Assembly (NCBI RefSeq): GCF_023476645.1
Contig: NZ_JAMCOJ010000006.1
Location: 107,129 to 171,128 of the forward strand
Origin: Cellulophaga sp. 20_2_10
GTDB taxonomy: Bacteria > Bacteroidota > Bacteroidia > Flavobacteriales > Flavobacteriaceae
Length of the DNA: 64,000 nucleotides
Reading direction: 5' to 3'
A model generated the notes under the pieces. That model did not search any database. It was not told the origin of the DNA and saw only the letters and a program-made list of their open reading frames with translations. Position numbers and translations under genes: made by a program. The first letter of the stretch is position 1. The number at the start of each line of letters is the position of its first letter. Below, one piece after another: positions 8,601-16,894 of the stretch.

Positions 8601-10075
8601 ACCAACTTAACACTATGTTTTTTAGCAAACTGAAGCAACACTTGGTTTACACGATCTTCATCTTCCTGACCGTGACGCATAATCTCTATATACAGATCCT
8701 CACCAAATTGCTCTTTCCACCAAAGTAAGGCTTCTTCTGCTTGTTTTTCACCTACGTTAAGCACTAAGTTTGGCACCTCACCATACAAGTTACCTGTAAG
8801 CACTATAATATCTTCTTTGTACTGCTCTATTACCTTTTTATCTATACGCGGCACATAATACTTACCATCTACAAAGGCAATAGAAGACATTTTTGCTAGG
8901 TTGTGGTATCCGTTTTTATTTTTTGCAAACAGTACTACTTGGTAACCATTATCTTTCTGAGACTTATTTGTATGATCCTCACACACCTGAAACTCGCACC
9001 CAATTATTGGTGTTATTTCTTGCTCAGGAACAAATTCATGTAAAGGTTCTTCCCCTTCTTCTAAACGGTTTTCCTTAGTAGCCTCAAAACGTATTTCATT
9101 AGCATCATTACGAGATTTTACACCTTTATTATGATTAAGAACACCGTTAACAAAATGGAAAGCTCCCATCATGTTCGCATGATCTGTCATTGCAACAGCT
9201 GGCATATTATATTTTACTGCCGCTTGTATTAAAGCAGGAATACTAATGGTAGATTGCAATATAGAAAACTGCGTATGGTTGTGTAAATGCGAAAACTGAG
9301 CCGACTCTAAGGTCGCTAAATTTTCTTTTATTTCTTCTTTACTAACGCCACCAGTATCTTTGGCCCAAAGTGCATCTGCTATTTTTTTAGAAGCCTTTTT
9401 TAGGTTGATGTGTTTTAAACCAATAAGTTTAATTGGCTGAGGATTTACCTCTGAGAAATTTTTAAAATAATCTGCCTGAACATCTAACTGCTCTACAGTA
9501 TATTGTTGCTTACGTACAAGCTCTAAAAAACAACGCGTAGTTGCCTCTACATCGGCAGTTGCGTTGTGCGCTTCTCCAAAAGGTTCTCCAAATAAAAATT
9601 GATGCAATTCTGTTAGTGTTGGCAACTTAAATTTACCACCACGACCACCAGGAATCTGACATAGAGTTGCAGTATGCTCTGTACACGTATCTAAAACAGG
9701 CAGCTCTTGTAATTGGTTTTCTACTTGAAGACGATGAAACTCGGCTCCCATTATGTTAAGGTCAAACCCAACATTTTGTCCAACTACAAATTTTGTTTTC
9801 CCTAATGCCTCATTAAATTTTTCTAAAACCTCTGCTAATGGTATTCCGTCTTGTTCTGCCAAAGCAGTAGAAATACCGTGAATTTTTTCAGCATCATACG
9901 GAATGTTAAATCCGTCTGGTTTTACTAAATAATCTTGATGCTCTATAACATTACCCATATCATCATGCAATTGCCATGCAATCTGTATACACCTAGGCCA
10001 GTTGTCAGTATCCGTAAAAGGAACATCCCAACGCTTAGGTAATCCGGTAGTTTCAGTATCAAAAATTAAGTACAT
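5636..10075 (-). CDS. dnaE: DNA polymerase III alpha subunit with fused 3'-5' exonuclease
   Basis: 1479 residues, longer than usual DnaE (about 1160) because a DnaQ-like DEDDh exonuclease is fused at the N-terminus (DTETTG near residue 6, GQNVGFDLN near 100, AHNATADVEAT near 172). Then come a PHP domain (SHLHNHTQFS near 262), the C-family polymerase palm (GPGRGSAAGS and PDIDIDFDD near residue 700), fingers, a tandem HhH region, a QVSLFG clamp-binding motif near 1235, and an OB fold (GVITDVQHRVSKNGKGWAMF near 1315). It is the catalytic subunit of the chromosomal replicase; the fusion would provide proofreading in cis. All catalytic motifs are intact. It is transcribed alone. Confidence 0.96.
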   Translation of the reverse strand: MYLIFDTETTGLPKRWDVPFTDTDNWPRCIQIAWQLHDDMGNVIEHQDYLVKPDGFNIPYDAEKIHGISTALAEQDGIPLAEVLEKFNEALGKTKFVVGQNVGFDLNIMGAEFHRLQVENQLQELPVLDTCTEHTATLCQIPGGRGGKFKLPTLTELHQFLFGEPFGEAHNATADVEATTRCFLELVRKQQYTVEQLDVQADYFKNFSEVNPQPIKLIGLKHINLKKASKKIADALWAKDTGGVSKEEIKENLATLESAQFSHLHNHTQFSILQSTISIPALIQAAVKYNMPAVAMTDHANMMGAFHFVNGVLNHNKGVKSRNDANEIRFEATKENRLEEGEEPLHEFVPEQEITPIIGCEFQVCEDHTNKSQKDNGYQVVLFAKNKNGYHNLAKMSSIAFVDGKYYVPRIDKKVIEQYKEDIIVLTGNLYGEVPNLVLNVGEKQAEEALLWWKEQFGEDLYIEIMRHGQEDEDRVNQVLLQFAKKHSVKLVATNNTYYVDKENAHAHDILLCVKDGEKQATPIGRGRGYRYGLPNQEYYFKSPDEMKELFKDIPEAITNIQEVVDKIETFTLARDVLLPAFDIPEEFVFEEDKVDNGKRGENKFLRHLTYEGAKKRYGEITPEIDERLDFELQVIEKTGYPGYFLIVEDFIRAARAMDVSVGPGRGSAAGSAVAYCLWITNLDPIKYDLLFERFLNPDRVSMPDIDIDFDDEGRGRVMDYVINKYGANQVAQIITYGTMAAKSSIRDTARALDLPLGDADRMAKLIPNMSKLKKIIGIDEKILKTKFNSEELAKIHELIQISEGDDLESETLNQAYILEGSVRNTGIHACGVIITPDDITKFVPVALAKDSEMYCTQFDNSVVEDAGLLKMDFLGLKTLTLIKDTVKIVKAKHGVELDPENFPLDDVKTYELFQRGETVGVFQYESPGMQKHMRSLKPTVFADLIAMNALYRPGPMEYIPSFIARKHGTEEIIYDLDATEEYLAETYGITVYQEQVMLLSQKLADFTKGEADVLRKAMGKKQKHVLDKMKPKFIEQASAKGHAVDKLEKIWKDWEAFAAYAFNKSHSTCYAWIAYQTAYCKAHYPAEYMAAVLSNNMNDIKTVTFFMEECKRMGLEVLGPDVNESYYKFAVNDAGAVRFGMGAVKGVGRGAVETIVENRKEEGPYKSVFDLAKRIDLRAANKRAFENLTYAGGFDSFGDAHRAQYIHDEGDGITFLEKVMRYGSKFQESQNSSQVSLFGEASDVQIPEPIVPPCEEWGTMEKLRKEKEVVGIYISGHPLDDFKSEIKSFCNSGIAAIHNMEQFVNKELSIAGVITDVQHRVSKNGKGWAMFSMEDYTDSYEFRIFGEEYLKFRHFLMISSFVYLKVYIREGWTNKDTGKKGDPRLQFNSFMLLQDVMEQYAKKLTIKLNIDTLKEEDVHSLKRTLTSDEIEGKHPLKFEVYEMAEQIKVDLASRKQKINITTKLLAELEAQDIIFKLN

Positions 10076-10197
10076 AGTGTATTGTTTGTAGTCTTAAAAA
10101 AGCAGTGTATAAAAATACCAAAAACTTATTGCTTTTTAAAGGCTTTTAAAGAAGAGTTATCAACGGAAAAACAAAGCCACCAAACACTATAAAAAAC

Positions 10198-10236
10198 AAA
10201 AAAACCAAAGAAGCGGGCTTCTTTGGTTTTTTTATA
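10198..10236. terminator. Strong bidirectional hairpin downstream of hemD
   Basis: A long stem with arms AAACCAAAGAAG and CTTCTTTGGTTT and a GC-rich tip (CGGG) is flanked by A and T runs. On the minus strand it ends the DUF4271-hemD transcript about 40 bases after the hemD stop. Confidence 0.85.
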
Positions 10237-10274
10237 ATTTTATAAAGACTTGCCACACAAAGTAGCATTGTTTT

Positions 10275-11027
10275 TTATTTTTTATTTGCAGTAGTAATAT
10301 ACTTCTGTAATGCCATTGTCATAGATGGCGTTTCTGGCGTTGGCGCAAGAATATCTATACGTAAACCTGCCTCTGTAGCAGCATTTACTGTTGTGTTTCC
10401 GTACACAGCAATTCTAGTGTCATTCTGTTCAAAGTTTGGAAAGTTCTTTAATAAAGACTCTATCCCAGACGGACTAAAGAAAACAAGTATATCATAATAC
10501 ACATCTCTTAAGTCAGATAAATCACTAATGACAGTTTTATAAAAAATTGCTCTTTTCCAGTCTAAACCAAGACTATCTAAAGTTTCAGGTACTATTGGCT
10601 TTAAAACATCCGAAGAAGGTAAAAGAAACTTTTCTGTTTTATACTTTTTTAATAAAGGAATTAAATCTGCAAACATTCTTTTACCAACATATATTTTACG
10701 CTTACGGTAAACTACATATTTCTGAAGATAGTAAGCTACTGCCTCTGATTGGCAAAAGTACTTCATAGAATCTGGCACTTTAAAACGCATTTCTTCTGCT
10801 ATTCTAAAAAAGTGATCTACAGAATTTCTACTTGTAAGTACTATCGCTGTAAAATTGTTTAGATCTATTTTTTGCTGACGCACTGTTTTTGCATCAACTC
10901 CCTCTACATGTATAAACGGTCTAAAATCTACTTTTAACTTCTCCTTTTCAATAAGTCTTGAATAGGGAGAGTTCTCCATTTTAGGTTCTGGTTGAGAAAC
11001 CAAAATCGTTTTTATCTTCATAGACAT
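10275..11027 (-). CDS. hemD: Uroporphyrinogen-III synthase
   Basis: About 250 residues, the usual HemD length. It shows the two-lobed HemD pattern: an N-terminal VSQPEP strand, LTSRNSVDHFF at the first lobe, FLLPSSDV, then FFSPSGIESLL and IAVYGNTTVNAATEAGLRIDILAPTPE near the C-terminus. It cyclises hydroxymethylbilane to uroporphyrinogen III in haem and sirohaem synthesis. The frame can be extended to a TTG at 11030, but ATG 11025-11027 overlaps the TGA of the upstream gene as TGATG, which indicates translational coupling and sets the start. No other haem genes are nearby. Confidence 0.9.
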   Translation of the reverse strand: MSMKIKTILVSQPEPKMENSPYSRLIEKEKLKVDFRPFIHVEGVDAKTVRQQKIDLNNFTAIVLTSRNSVDHFFRIAEEMRFKVPDSMKYFCQSEAVAYYLQKYVVYRKRKIYVGKRMFADLIPLLKKYKTEKFLLPSSDVLKPIVPETLDSLGLDWKRAIFYKTVISDLSDLRDVYYDILVFFSPSGIESLLKNFPNFEQNDTRIAVYGNTTVNAATEAGLRIDILAPTPETPSMTMALQKYITTANKK

Positions 11028-11680
11028 CAATATTTTAGGTAACTACCTATTATCACAAAAGGTGAAATTTCGAGTGCGCAAAGGTACAAAATAAAATAGA
11101 AAAAATTGATTGTAATAAATTTTCGATGAATTCTTAGTAGATTAACCCATCCTATGCACAGTACAACGAGAAACAAAACCAGCGCCAAATAAGCAACTAG
11201 CTCAGAATCTGGCGTAATATATGTAAGAAAAATATTAGCTATAAATAGTACTAAACCACTATAATTCTGATAAGAAATCTTATTGAAAACGATATGAACA
11301 ATAGCCGTTTCTGCATTAAAAATAAAACCATTTACAAACTGTAACAATAACTTTACAATAACAAATAAGCTTATAATTCCGAAAACAAAAAGGTAATCTA
11401 TAGGTGTAAGTGTATCTCCTAGTTTAAAAATGGTTAGCACGTAATAAAGAAATAACGCTACGTTTAACCACAGAAAAACACCCCATAGCACATTAAACCA
11501 GTTAAATAAGATATGCTTTTTACTGTGTAAAAAAATGTATTTGTTATTAAATGGTAATACTACAAAATTTACAAACTTATTGTAAAAAAAAGTTTTACTT
11601 AAAACCAATACAAAAAGACTAACCACAAATATGGCTGTTATCCAATCTACATCGTTAAAAACCCTAGCAATAGATTCCAT
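11027..11680 (-). CDS. DUF4271 membrane protein
   Basis: About 217 residues with six or so hydrophobic helices (for example TAIFVVSLFVLVLSKTF, WGVFLWLNVALFLYYVL, VFGIISLFVIVKLLL, ALVLFLVVLCIGWVNLL). The length, the topology and the fixed position directly upstream of hemD match the Bacteroidota DUF4271 family, whose function is unknown. The frame runs to TTG 11710, but that TTG is part of the -7 box TAGTTTTG (11708-11715), so the transcript starts downstream of it. ATG 11680 (MESIARVF) is the first usable start. The conserved pairing with hemD suggests a membrane role linked to tetrapyrroles, which is inference. Confidence 0.8.
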   Translation of the reverse strand: MESIARVFNDVDWITAIFVVSLFVLVLSKTFFYNKFVNFVVLPFNNKYIFLHSKKHILFNWFNVLWGVFLWLNVALFLYYVLTIFKLGDTLTPIDYLFVFGIISLFVIVKLLLQFVNGFIFNAETAIVHIVFNKISYQNYSGLVLFIANIFLTYITPDSELVAYLALVLFLVVLCIGWVNLLRIHRKFITINFFYFILYLCALEISPFVIIGSYLKY

Positions 11681-11707
11681 TCTTCTTTTATATACGTATA
11701 AGCGGTG

Positions 11708-11715
11708 CAAAACTA
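11708..11715 (-). promoter_or_regulatory. -7 promoter box for DUF4271-hemD
   Basis: TAGTTTTG on the minus strand fits the Bacteroidota consensus TAnnTTTG. It lies 27 bases upstream of the chosen ATG. Confidence 0.6.
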
Positions 11716-11834
11716 CAAATTAATACTTAGACCAACTTTATTAATTAATACGTGTTAAACCATAAAAAAGATGCAATACTATTGTAAATAAATCATAAAA
11801 CGCTTTTTAGGTTTTACCAGTAAAATTTAAATAG

Positions 11835-11842
11835 TACTTTTG
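11835..11842 (+). promoter_or_regulatory. -7 promoter box for the GT2-pyrC-DUF4296 operon
   Basis: TACTTTTG fits TAnnTTTG and lies 22 bases upstream of the glycosyltransferase ATG. It is divergent to the DUF4271 promoter. Confidence 0.6.
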
Positions 11843-11864
11843 TGCATTCAATACTAAAAAAAGA

Positions 11865-12593
11865 ATGACAGATAGCTTAGTTATAATTCCTACTTTTAAT
11901 GAGATAGAAAATATAGAAGCTATTATTAATGCTGTTTTTGCATTAGAAAAAGAATTTCATGTTCTTATTGTAGACGACAACTCACCAGACGGTACTTCAC
12001 AAAAAGTAGTAGAGTTACAAGAGCAATTTCCTGAAAAATTATTTTTAGAAGTACGTAAAGAAAAGGCTGGCTTAGGTACAGCATACATTCACGGTTTTAA
12101 ATGGGCAATTGCTAAAAAATACAACTATATTTTTGAAATGGATGCAGATTTTTCTCATCCTCCTAAAGATTTAATCAACCTATACAACGCCTGTGTTAAT
12201 GGCGCAGATTTATCTATTGGCTCTAGATATGTAAAGGGAATTAATGTAGTAAATTGGCCCCTGTTTAGAATATTACTTTCGTACGGAGCATCGTTCTACG
12301 TAAAAATGATAACAGGCATGCATGTAGATGACCCAACAGCTGGTTTTATTTGCTACAAAAGAAAAGTATTAGAAAACCTTAGTTTAGATACGGTTCGTTT
12401 TATAGGCTATGCTTTTCAAATAGAAATGAAATTTAGAGCCCATCTAAAAGGTTTTAAGATAAAAGAAGTTCCTATTGTTTTTACAGACAGGGTTCGCGGA
12501 AAATCTAAAATGAGTTCTTCAATTATTGGCGAAGCAGTTTTTGGAGTGATAAAAATGAAATACATAAGCTTGTTTCAAAAAAACAAATTTTAA
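11865..12593 (+). CDS. Polyprenol monophosphomannose synthase (GT2)
   Basis: 242 residues, a single GT-A domain without membrane segments. It starts with the nucleotide-sugar binding strand VIIPTFNEIENI, then VDDNSPDGT, the DXD motif in FEMDADFSHPP, GSRYVKG and the acceptor-loop DPTAGFICYKR. This is the dolichyl/polyprenyl-phosphate mannosyltransferase (DPM1) type. It should transfer a sugar from GDP-mannose or a similar donor to undecaprenyl phosphate at the cytoplasmic membrane face. The donor cannot be read from sequence. It is first in an operon and stops 1 base before the pyrC start. Confidence 0.88.
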   Translation: MTDSLVIIPTFNEIENIEAIINAVFALEKEFHVLIVDDNSPDGTSQKVVELQEQFPEKLFLEVRKEKAGLGTAYIHGFKWAIAKKYNYIFEMDADFSHPPKDLINLYNACVNGADLSIGSRYVKGINVVNWPLFRILLSYGASFYVKMITGMHVDDPTAGFICYKRKVLENLSLDTVRFIGYAFQIEMKFRAHLKGFKIKEVPIVFTDRVRGKSKMSSSIIGEAVFGVIKMKYISLFQKNKF

Positions 12594-12594
12594 A

Positions 12595-13929
12595 ATGAAA
12601 AAGACACTAATAAAAAACGCTAAAGTTGTAAACGAAGGTACAATTACGATGTTCGACATATTGTTGAACGGTAATTATATTGAAAAAATAAGTAGTTCTA
12701 TTAGTGATGATACCGCTACGGTTATAGATGCAAAGGGTAATTATGTATTGCCTGGCATCATAGATGACCAAGTGCATTTTAGAGAACCCGGCCTTACGCA
12801 TAAAGGCACTATTGCCACTGAAAGTAGAGCGGCAGTTGCTGGTGGTGTTACTACGTTTATGGAGCAACCAAACACAAATCCGCAGACAACAACAATAGAA
12901 AAATTAGAAGAAAAATTTGCGGTTGCTAAAGACAGTTCTTATGCTAATTATTCATTTTTATTTGGCGGTACTAATGACAACTTAGAGGAACTAAAAAAGC
13001 TAGACAAAAATGCATGTTCTGGTGTTAAACTATTTTTAGGTTCTTCTACCGGAAATATGTTAGTAGACAATGAGGAGGTTATAGAAAAGATTTTTAGAAA
13101 TACAGAAATGGTAATATCTACACATTGTGAAGATGAAACTACCATACGCCATAATATGGCTATCTACCAAGAAAAATTTGGAGACGACATCCCTATAGAG
13201 TACCACCCAATTATTAGAAGTACAGAGGCGTGTTACCTCTCTTCTTCTAAAGCAATTGCCTTGGCTAAAAAAACAGATGCTAGATTACACGTTTTTCATT
13301 TATCTACAGGTAAAGAAACGAGTCTTTTTAGAAACGATATTCCGTTAAAAGATAAAAAAATTACAGCAGAGGTTTGTGTACATCACCTATGGTTTTCTGA
13401 TGAAGATTACAAAGAAAAAGGAACACTTATAAAGTGGAATCCTGCGGTTAAAACTGCTGAAGACAGATCTATGCTTTGGGATGCTCTTTTAGACGACCGC
13501 ATAGATGTTATTGCTACAGACCATGCACCACATACTTTTGAAGAAAAAGATAACGTTTACACTAAAGCCCCATCTGGCGGACCATTAGTACAACACGTTT
13601 TACCTGCTATGTTAGAAAAAGTTTTAGATGGCACCATTACTATAGAACGTATGGTAGAAAAAATGTGTCACAACCCAGCTATCTTATTTCAGATTGAAAA
13701 AAGAGGCTATATAAAAGAAGGCTATTTTGCAGATTTAGTTATCGTTGACACAAACAACGCTTGGCAAGTGAGCAAGTCCAACATTTTATACAAATGTGGA
13801 TGGTCTCCTTTTGAAGGGAATACGTTTTCATCTAAAATTTCTCATACATTTGTAAATGGTCATTTGGCATATGCAAATGGTGAAGTTTCAGAAAAAAGAA
13901 ACGCACACAGATTAACGTTTAATAGATAG
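12595..13929 (+). CDS. pyrC: Dihydroorotase
   Basis: 444 residues, amidohydrolase fold, the class I long form. It catalyses ring closure of carbamoyl aspartate to dihydroorotate in pyrimidine synthesis. Visible active-site segments are DDQVHFREPG (residues 57-66), GVKLFLGSS (the lysine that is carboxylated), THCED, HVFHLST and ATDHAPHTFEEK (catalytic Asp). The first metal site is Q59-V60-H61 where most amidohydrolases have HxH; I recall the same DDQVH in other Bacteroidota dihydroorotases, so it is probably a lineage trait. The operon is GT2-pyrC-DUF4296 lipoprotein, with spacing of 1 and 31 bases. Confidence 0.92.
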   Translation: MKKTLIKNAKVVNEGTITMFDILLNGNYIEKISSSISDDTATVIDAKGNYVLPGIIDDQVHFREPGLTHKGTIATESRAAVAGGVTTFMEQPNTNPQTTTIEKLEEKFAVAKDSSYANYSFLFGGTNDNLEELKKLDKNACSGVKLFLGSSTGNMLVDNEEVIEKIFRNTEMVISTHCEDETTIRHNMAIYQEKFGDDIPIEYHPIIRSTEACYLSSSKAIALAKKTDARLHVFHLSTGKETSLFRNDIPLKDKKITAEVCVHHLWFSDEDYKEKGTLIKWNPAVKTAEDRSMLWDALLDDRIDVIATDHAPHTFEEKDNVYTKAPSGGPLVQHVLPAMLEKVLDGTITIERMVEKMCHNPAILFQIEKRGYIKEGYFADLVIVDTNNAWQVSKSNILYKCGWSPFEGNTFSSKISHTFVNGHLAYANGEVSEKRNAHRLTFNR

Positions 13930-13960
13930 TTAAACAACTTACGCATCAATACATAAGAAA

Positions 13961-14380
13961 ATGAAAAGAATTTTTGGTTTATTTTTAGTGATTGCTACTA
14001 TGGCTTCTTGTGCAGAAAAAACTATAGAAGAGCCAGAGAATCTTATTCCCGAATCTAAAATGGTTGCTATTTTGTATGATTTAGCTATTATAAATGCCGC
14101 TAAACAAACAAATTCAAATGTACTCGTAGAAAACAACGTAAGAACAATGCCGTATCTTTTTACTAAATATAAAATAGATAGCGTACAATTTGCGGACAGT
14201 AACATTTACTATGCTGCTGACCCAATTGCTTACGAAGCTCTTTATAAAGAGGTACAAACCAAATTAGATACTATTAAAACACAGTTTGAACGCAAAAATC
14301 TATTTAAAGCAGATAGCATTGCCATAAGCAAAGAAAAAAAGAAACCTAAAACTACTCCTTTAAAAGAACCTCAGAAGTAA
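13961..14380 (+). CDS. DUF4296 lipoprotein
   Basis: 139 residues. The signal peptide MKRIFGLFLVIATMASC is followed by a conserved helical domain with LIPESKMVAILYDLAIINAA and YKIDSVQFADSNIYYAADP, which is the DUF4296 pattern found across Flavobacteriia directly after dihydroorotase. Cys17 should be lipidated and the protein held in the outer or inner membrane facing the periplasm. The C-terminus is a lysine-rich tail. Function unknown. Its last 29 bases overlap the 3' end of the convergent epimerase gene. Confidence 0.82.
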   Translation: MKRIFGLFLVIATMASCAEKTIEEPENLIPESKMVAILYDLAIINAAKQTNSNVLVENNVRTMPYLFTKYKIDSVQFADSNIYYAADPIAYEALYKEVQTKLDTIKTQFERKNLFKADSIAISKEKKKPKTTPLKEPQK

Positions 14381-15353
14381 ACTTTAAAACACTATCTATA
14401 TCTGTAAAAGTAAAAGCTAGTGCTGTAGTAACTTTAGTATTATCATAAATATCCTGACTTTTTAATCCGTTTACCTGCATTTTAGAAAGTTTTCTTCCCC
14501 TTCTAGTAATTAAGTGTACCAGCCAATCTAATCTATAAAAAATATGTAGTTGCCATATTTTAAGTTCTTTGTGTGGTGCAGGCTTTCCTAAAAACCCAGC
14601 TATTTTACCCAACACCTCTTTAAAGGTTCTATTTTTAGCAACAACAATATAGCGTTCATTTTTTAGGGCAGAATTCATTAATCCAACACAAATGTCTACT
14701 ACATCGTTAACACCTACAAAGCCACTACCATTTGGCGGATAATAGGCTAAACCACCTGCTGTTTTACTAAAAAACTGACCACTCCCAGAGTCCCAATAAC
14801 CTGGGCCTAAAATAACACCTGGATTTACAATAACAGCATCTAAACCCTCTTGCGTACCGCGCCAAACTTCCATTTCTGCAGCATACTTGGTAAGCGCATA
14901 CACATTTACATTTACATCATTCCACTCCGTTTCTTCTGTCACATTTGGCGAGGCTTCATTTTTGCCCATTGTTGCTATAGAACTTATATATGCCAGTTTT
15001 TTTATATTAAAAGCCAGACATAGATTTACAATATTAGCCGTGCCATTGGTATTTATTCGCCTTAACTTAAAATAATCATTAGGATCAAAAGAAATTAATG
15101 CTGCACAATGGTATACGTGTGTAACTCCAATAAAAGCAAGTTCTAAAGAAGGTACATCTGTTATATCTGCAACAAACCAGTTTATTTTTGCATACAACTC
15201 ATCTGCATTATCTACATAATAAGAAAAAACTTTTTTAACCTGTTTTAAGTCGCTTGTCTGCCTATGTATAGCCGTCACAACTTCTTCTTTTTTTAGTAGC
15301 TGCAATAAAAGATGTGCACCTACTAAACCTGTGCCTCCTGTTACCAATATCAT
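14352..15353 (-). CDS. NAD(P)-dependent epimerase/dehydratase (extended SDR)
   Basis: 333 residues. Rossmann motif TGGTGLVG at residues 5-12, the NAD-binding aspartate in VADITDVPSLELAF, HCAALISFDP, and the catalytic YxxxK as YALTKYAAE preceded by SSIATMG. This is the extended short-chain dehydrogenase family that acts on sugar nucleotides, flavonoid-like or steroid-like substrates. The substrate cannot be predicted. ATG 15353 lies only 4 bases after a perfect -7 box (15358-15365), so the mRNA may be leaderless. The 3' end overlaps the convergent DUF4296 gene by 29 bases. Confidence 0.85.
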   Translation of the reverse strand: MILVTGGTGLVGAHLLLQLLKKEEVVTAIHRQTSDLKQVKKVFSYYVDNADELYAKINWFVADITDVPSLELAFIGVTHVYHCAALISFDPNDYFKLRRINTNGTANIVNLCLAFNIKKLAYISSIATMGKNEASPNVTEETEWNDVNVNVYALTKYAAEMEVWRGTQEGLDAVIVNPGVILGPGYWDSGSGQFFSKTAGGLAYYPPNGSGFVGVNDVVDICVGLMNSALKNERYIVVAKNRTFKEVLGKIAGFLGKPAPHKELKIWQLHIFYRLDWLVHLITRRGRKLSKMQVNGLKSQDIYDNTKVTTALAFTFTDIDSVLKFTSEVLLKE

Positions 15354-15357
15354 AATT

Positions 15358-15365
15358 CAAATTTA
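15358..15365 (-). promoter_or_regulatory. -7 box close to the epimerase start
   Basis: TAAATTTG on the minus strand ends 4 bases before ATG 15353, which predicts a leader of about zero bases. Confidence 0.55.
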
Positions 15366-15411
15366 GGAATTTAATTTACCATAGACTACTGCCTAAGCTC
15401 TCTATTTCTTT

Positions 15412-15419
15412 TATATTTG
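15412..15419 (+). promoter_or_regulatory. -7 promoter box for tyrS
   Basis: TATATTTG, a perfect fit to TAnnTTTG, 27 bases upstream of the tyrS ATG. Confidence 0.65.
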
Positions 15420-15446
15420 CATCTACTATTACAAAATTGAAATACA

Positions 15447-16742
15447 ATGGCTTCTAATTTTATCGCAGAATTAAAATGGAGAGGGATGATACACGATGTC
15501 ATGCCCGACACAGAAGAACACTTACTAGAACAAATGCGTGCTGCATATGTGGGTATAGACCCTACTGCAGACTCCTTACATATTGGCCACTTGGTTAGTG
15601 TAATGATGTTGCGTCATTTTCAACTAGCAGGTCACAAACCTTATGCGCTTATTGGTGGTGCAACCGGAATGATTGGAGATCCTTCTGGAAAATCTGCAGA
15701 GCGTAATTTGTTAGATGAAAAAACACTTAGACACAACCAAAATGCTATAAAAAATCAATTATCTCGTTTTTTAGACTTTAATAGTGATGCAGAAAATGCA
15801 GCTATTTTAGTTAACAATTACGATTGGATGAAAGATTTCTCTTTTCTAGATTTTATACGTGATGTAGGTAAACATATTACCGTTAATTATATGATGGCTA
15901 AAGATTCTGTAAAAAAACGTTTAACTTCTGAAGCCAAAGAAGGAATGTCTTTTACAGAGTTTACATACCAGTTGGTGCAAGGGTACGATTTTTACCACTT
16001 GTTTAAAGAACACAACTGTACATTACAAATGGGTGGTAGTGACCAATGGGGAAACATTACGACCGGTACAGAGATGATACGTAGAATTGGTAGTGGCAAA
16101 GGCTACGCACTTACTTGCCCATTAATTACAAAAGCAGATGGCACTAAATTTGGTAAAACTGAAGGCGGTAACATTTGGCTAGATGCGGAACGCACTTCTC
16201 CTTATAAATTTTACCAATACTGGCTAAATACATCTGATGAGGATGCTGAAAAGTTTATTAAAATCTTTACTTTTTTAACTAAAGAAGAGATAGACACTTT
16301 AATTACAGAGCATAAAGAAGCACCACATATGCGTGCTTTACAGAAAAAATTAGCTGAAGAGATTACAATAAGTGTACACTCTAAAGAAGATTTAGACAAC
16401 GCCATAAAAGCGAGTAATATCTTATTTGGAAAATCTACTTCTGATGATTTAAAAACCCTAGACGAAAAAACATTTTTAGATGTTTTTGAAGGTGTACCAC
16501 AAGCAGAAGTTACTGCTGCAGATATTGAAGAAGGTTTAGATATGATTGGTGCATTAGCAGCTAAAACTCAGTTTTTAGATTCTAATGGAGCTGCACGTAG
16601 AGAACTAAAACAAAATGCTATTTCTGTAAACAAAGAAAAAGTAAAAGAAGATTATATTATTACTAGTAAAGACTTAATTAATAACAAGTTTGTTTTACTA
16701 CAACGTGGTAAAAAGAACTATTTTGTATTGGTTGTAAATTAA
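15447..16742 (+). CDS. tyrS: Tyrosyl-tRNA synthetase
   Basis: 431 residues, the normal size for bacterial TyrRS of class Ic. HIGH is at residues 45-48 (DSLHIGHLV), the tyrosine-binding [13 protein letters not shown] and QGYDFYHL are present, and the KMSKS equivalent is KFGKT near 233-237. The C-terminal ~80 residues carry an S4-like RNA-binding domain ([18 protein letters not shown]). It charges tRNA-Tyr in the cytoplasm. It stands alone, with its own promoter box and a terminator. Confidence 0.97.
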   Translation: MASNFIAELKWRGMIHDVMPDTEEHLLEQMRAAYVGIDPTADSLHIGHLVSVMMLRHFQLAGHKPYALIGGATGMIGDPSGKSAERNLLDEKTLRHNQNAIKNQLSRFLDFNSDAENAAILVNNYDWMKDFSFLDFIRDVGKHITVNYMMAKDSVKKRLTSEAKEGMSFTEFTYQLVQGYDFYHLFKEHNCTLQMGGSDQWGNITTGTEMIRRIGSGKGYALTCPLITKADGTKFGKTEGGNIWLDAERTSPYKFYQYWLNTSDEDAEKFIKIFTFLTKEEIDTLITEHKEAPHMRALQKKLAEEITISVHSKEDLDNAIKASNILFGKSTSDDLKTLDEKTFLDVFEGVPQAEVTAADIEEGLDMIGALAAKTQFLDSNGAARRELKQNAISVNKEKVKEDYIITSKDLINNKFVLLQRGKKNYFVLVVN

Positions 16743-16768
16743 AGTTATACCTAAGAAAATATCGCAAG

Positions 16769-16803
16769 CGTCATTCTACTCATTATTAGGATGACGTTTT
16801 TTT
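16769..16803 (+). terminator. tyrS terminator
   Basis: Stem CGTCATTCT (16769-16777) / AGGATGACG (16788-16796), with one wobble pair, followed by seven Ts, 26 bases after the stop codon. Confidence 0.8.
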
Positions 16804-16894
16804 ATACTTAAAAAGCACACTTTAACTCAAAATTAACAACACAAAATTACCGCTTGGTATAATATTAGCGTTCAAGGATAAAAACATTACTACT

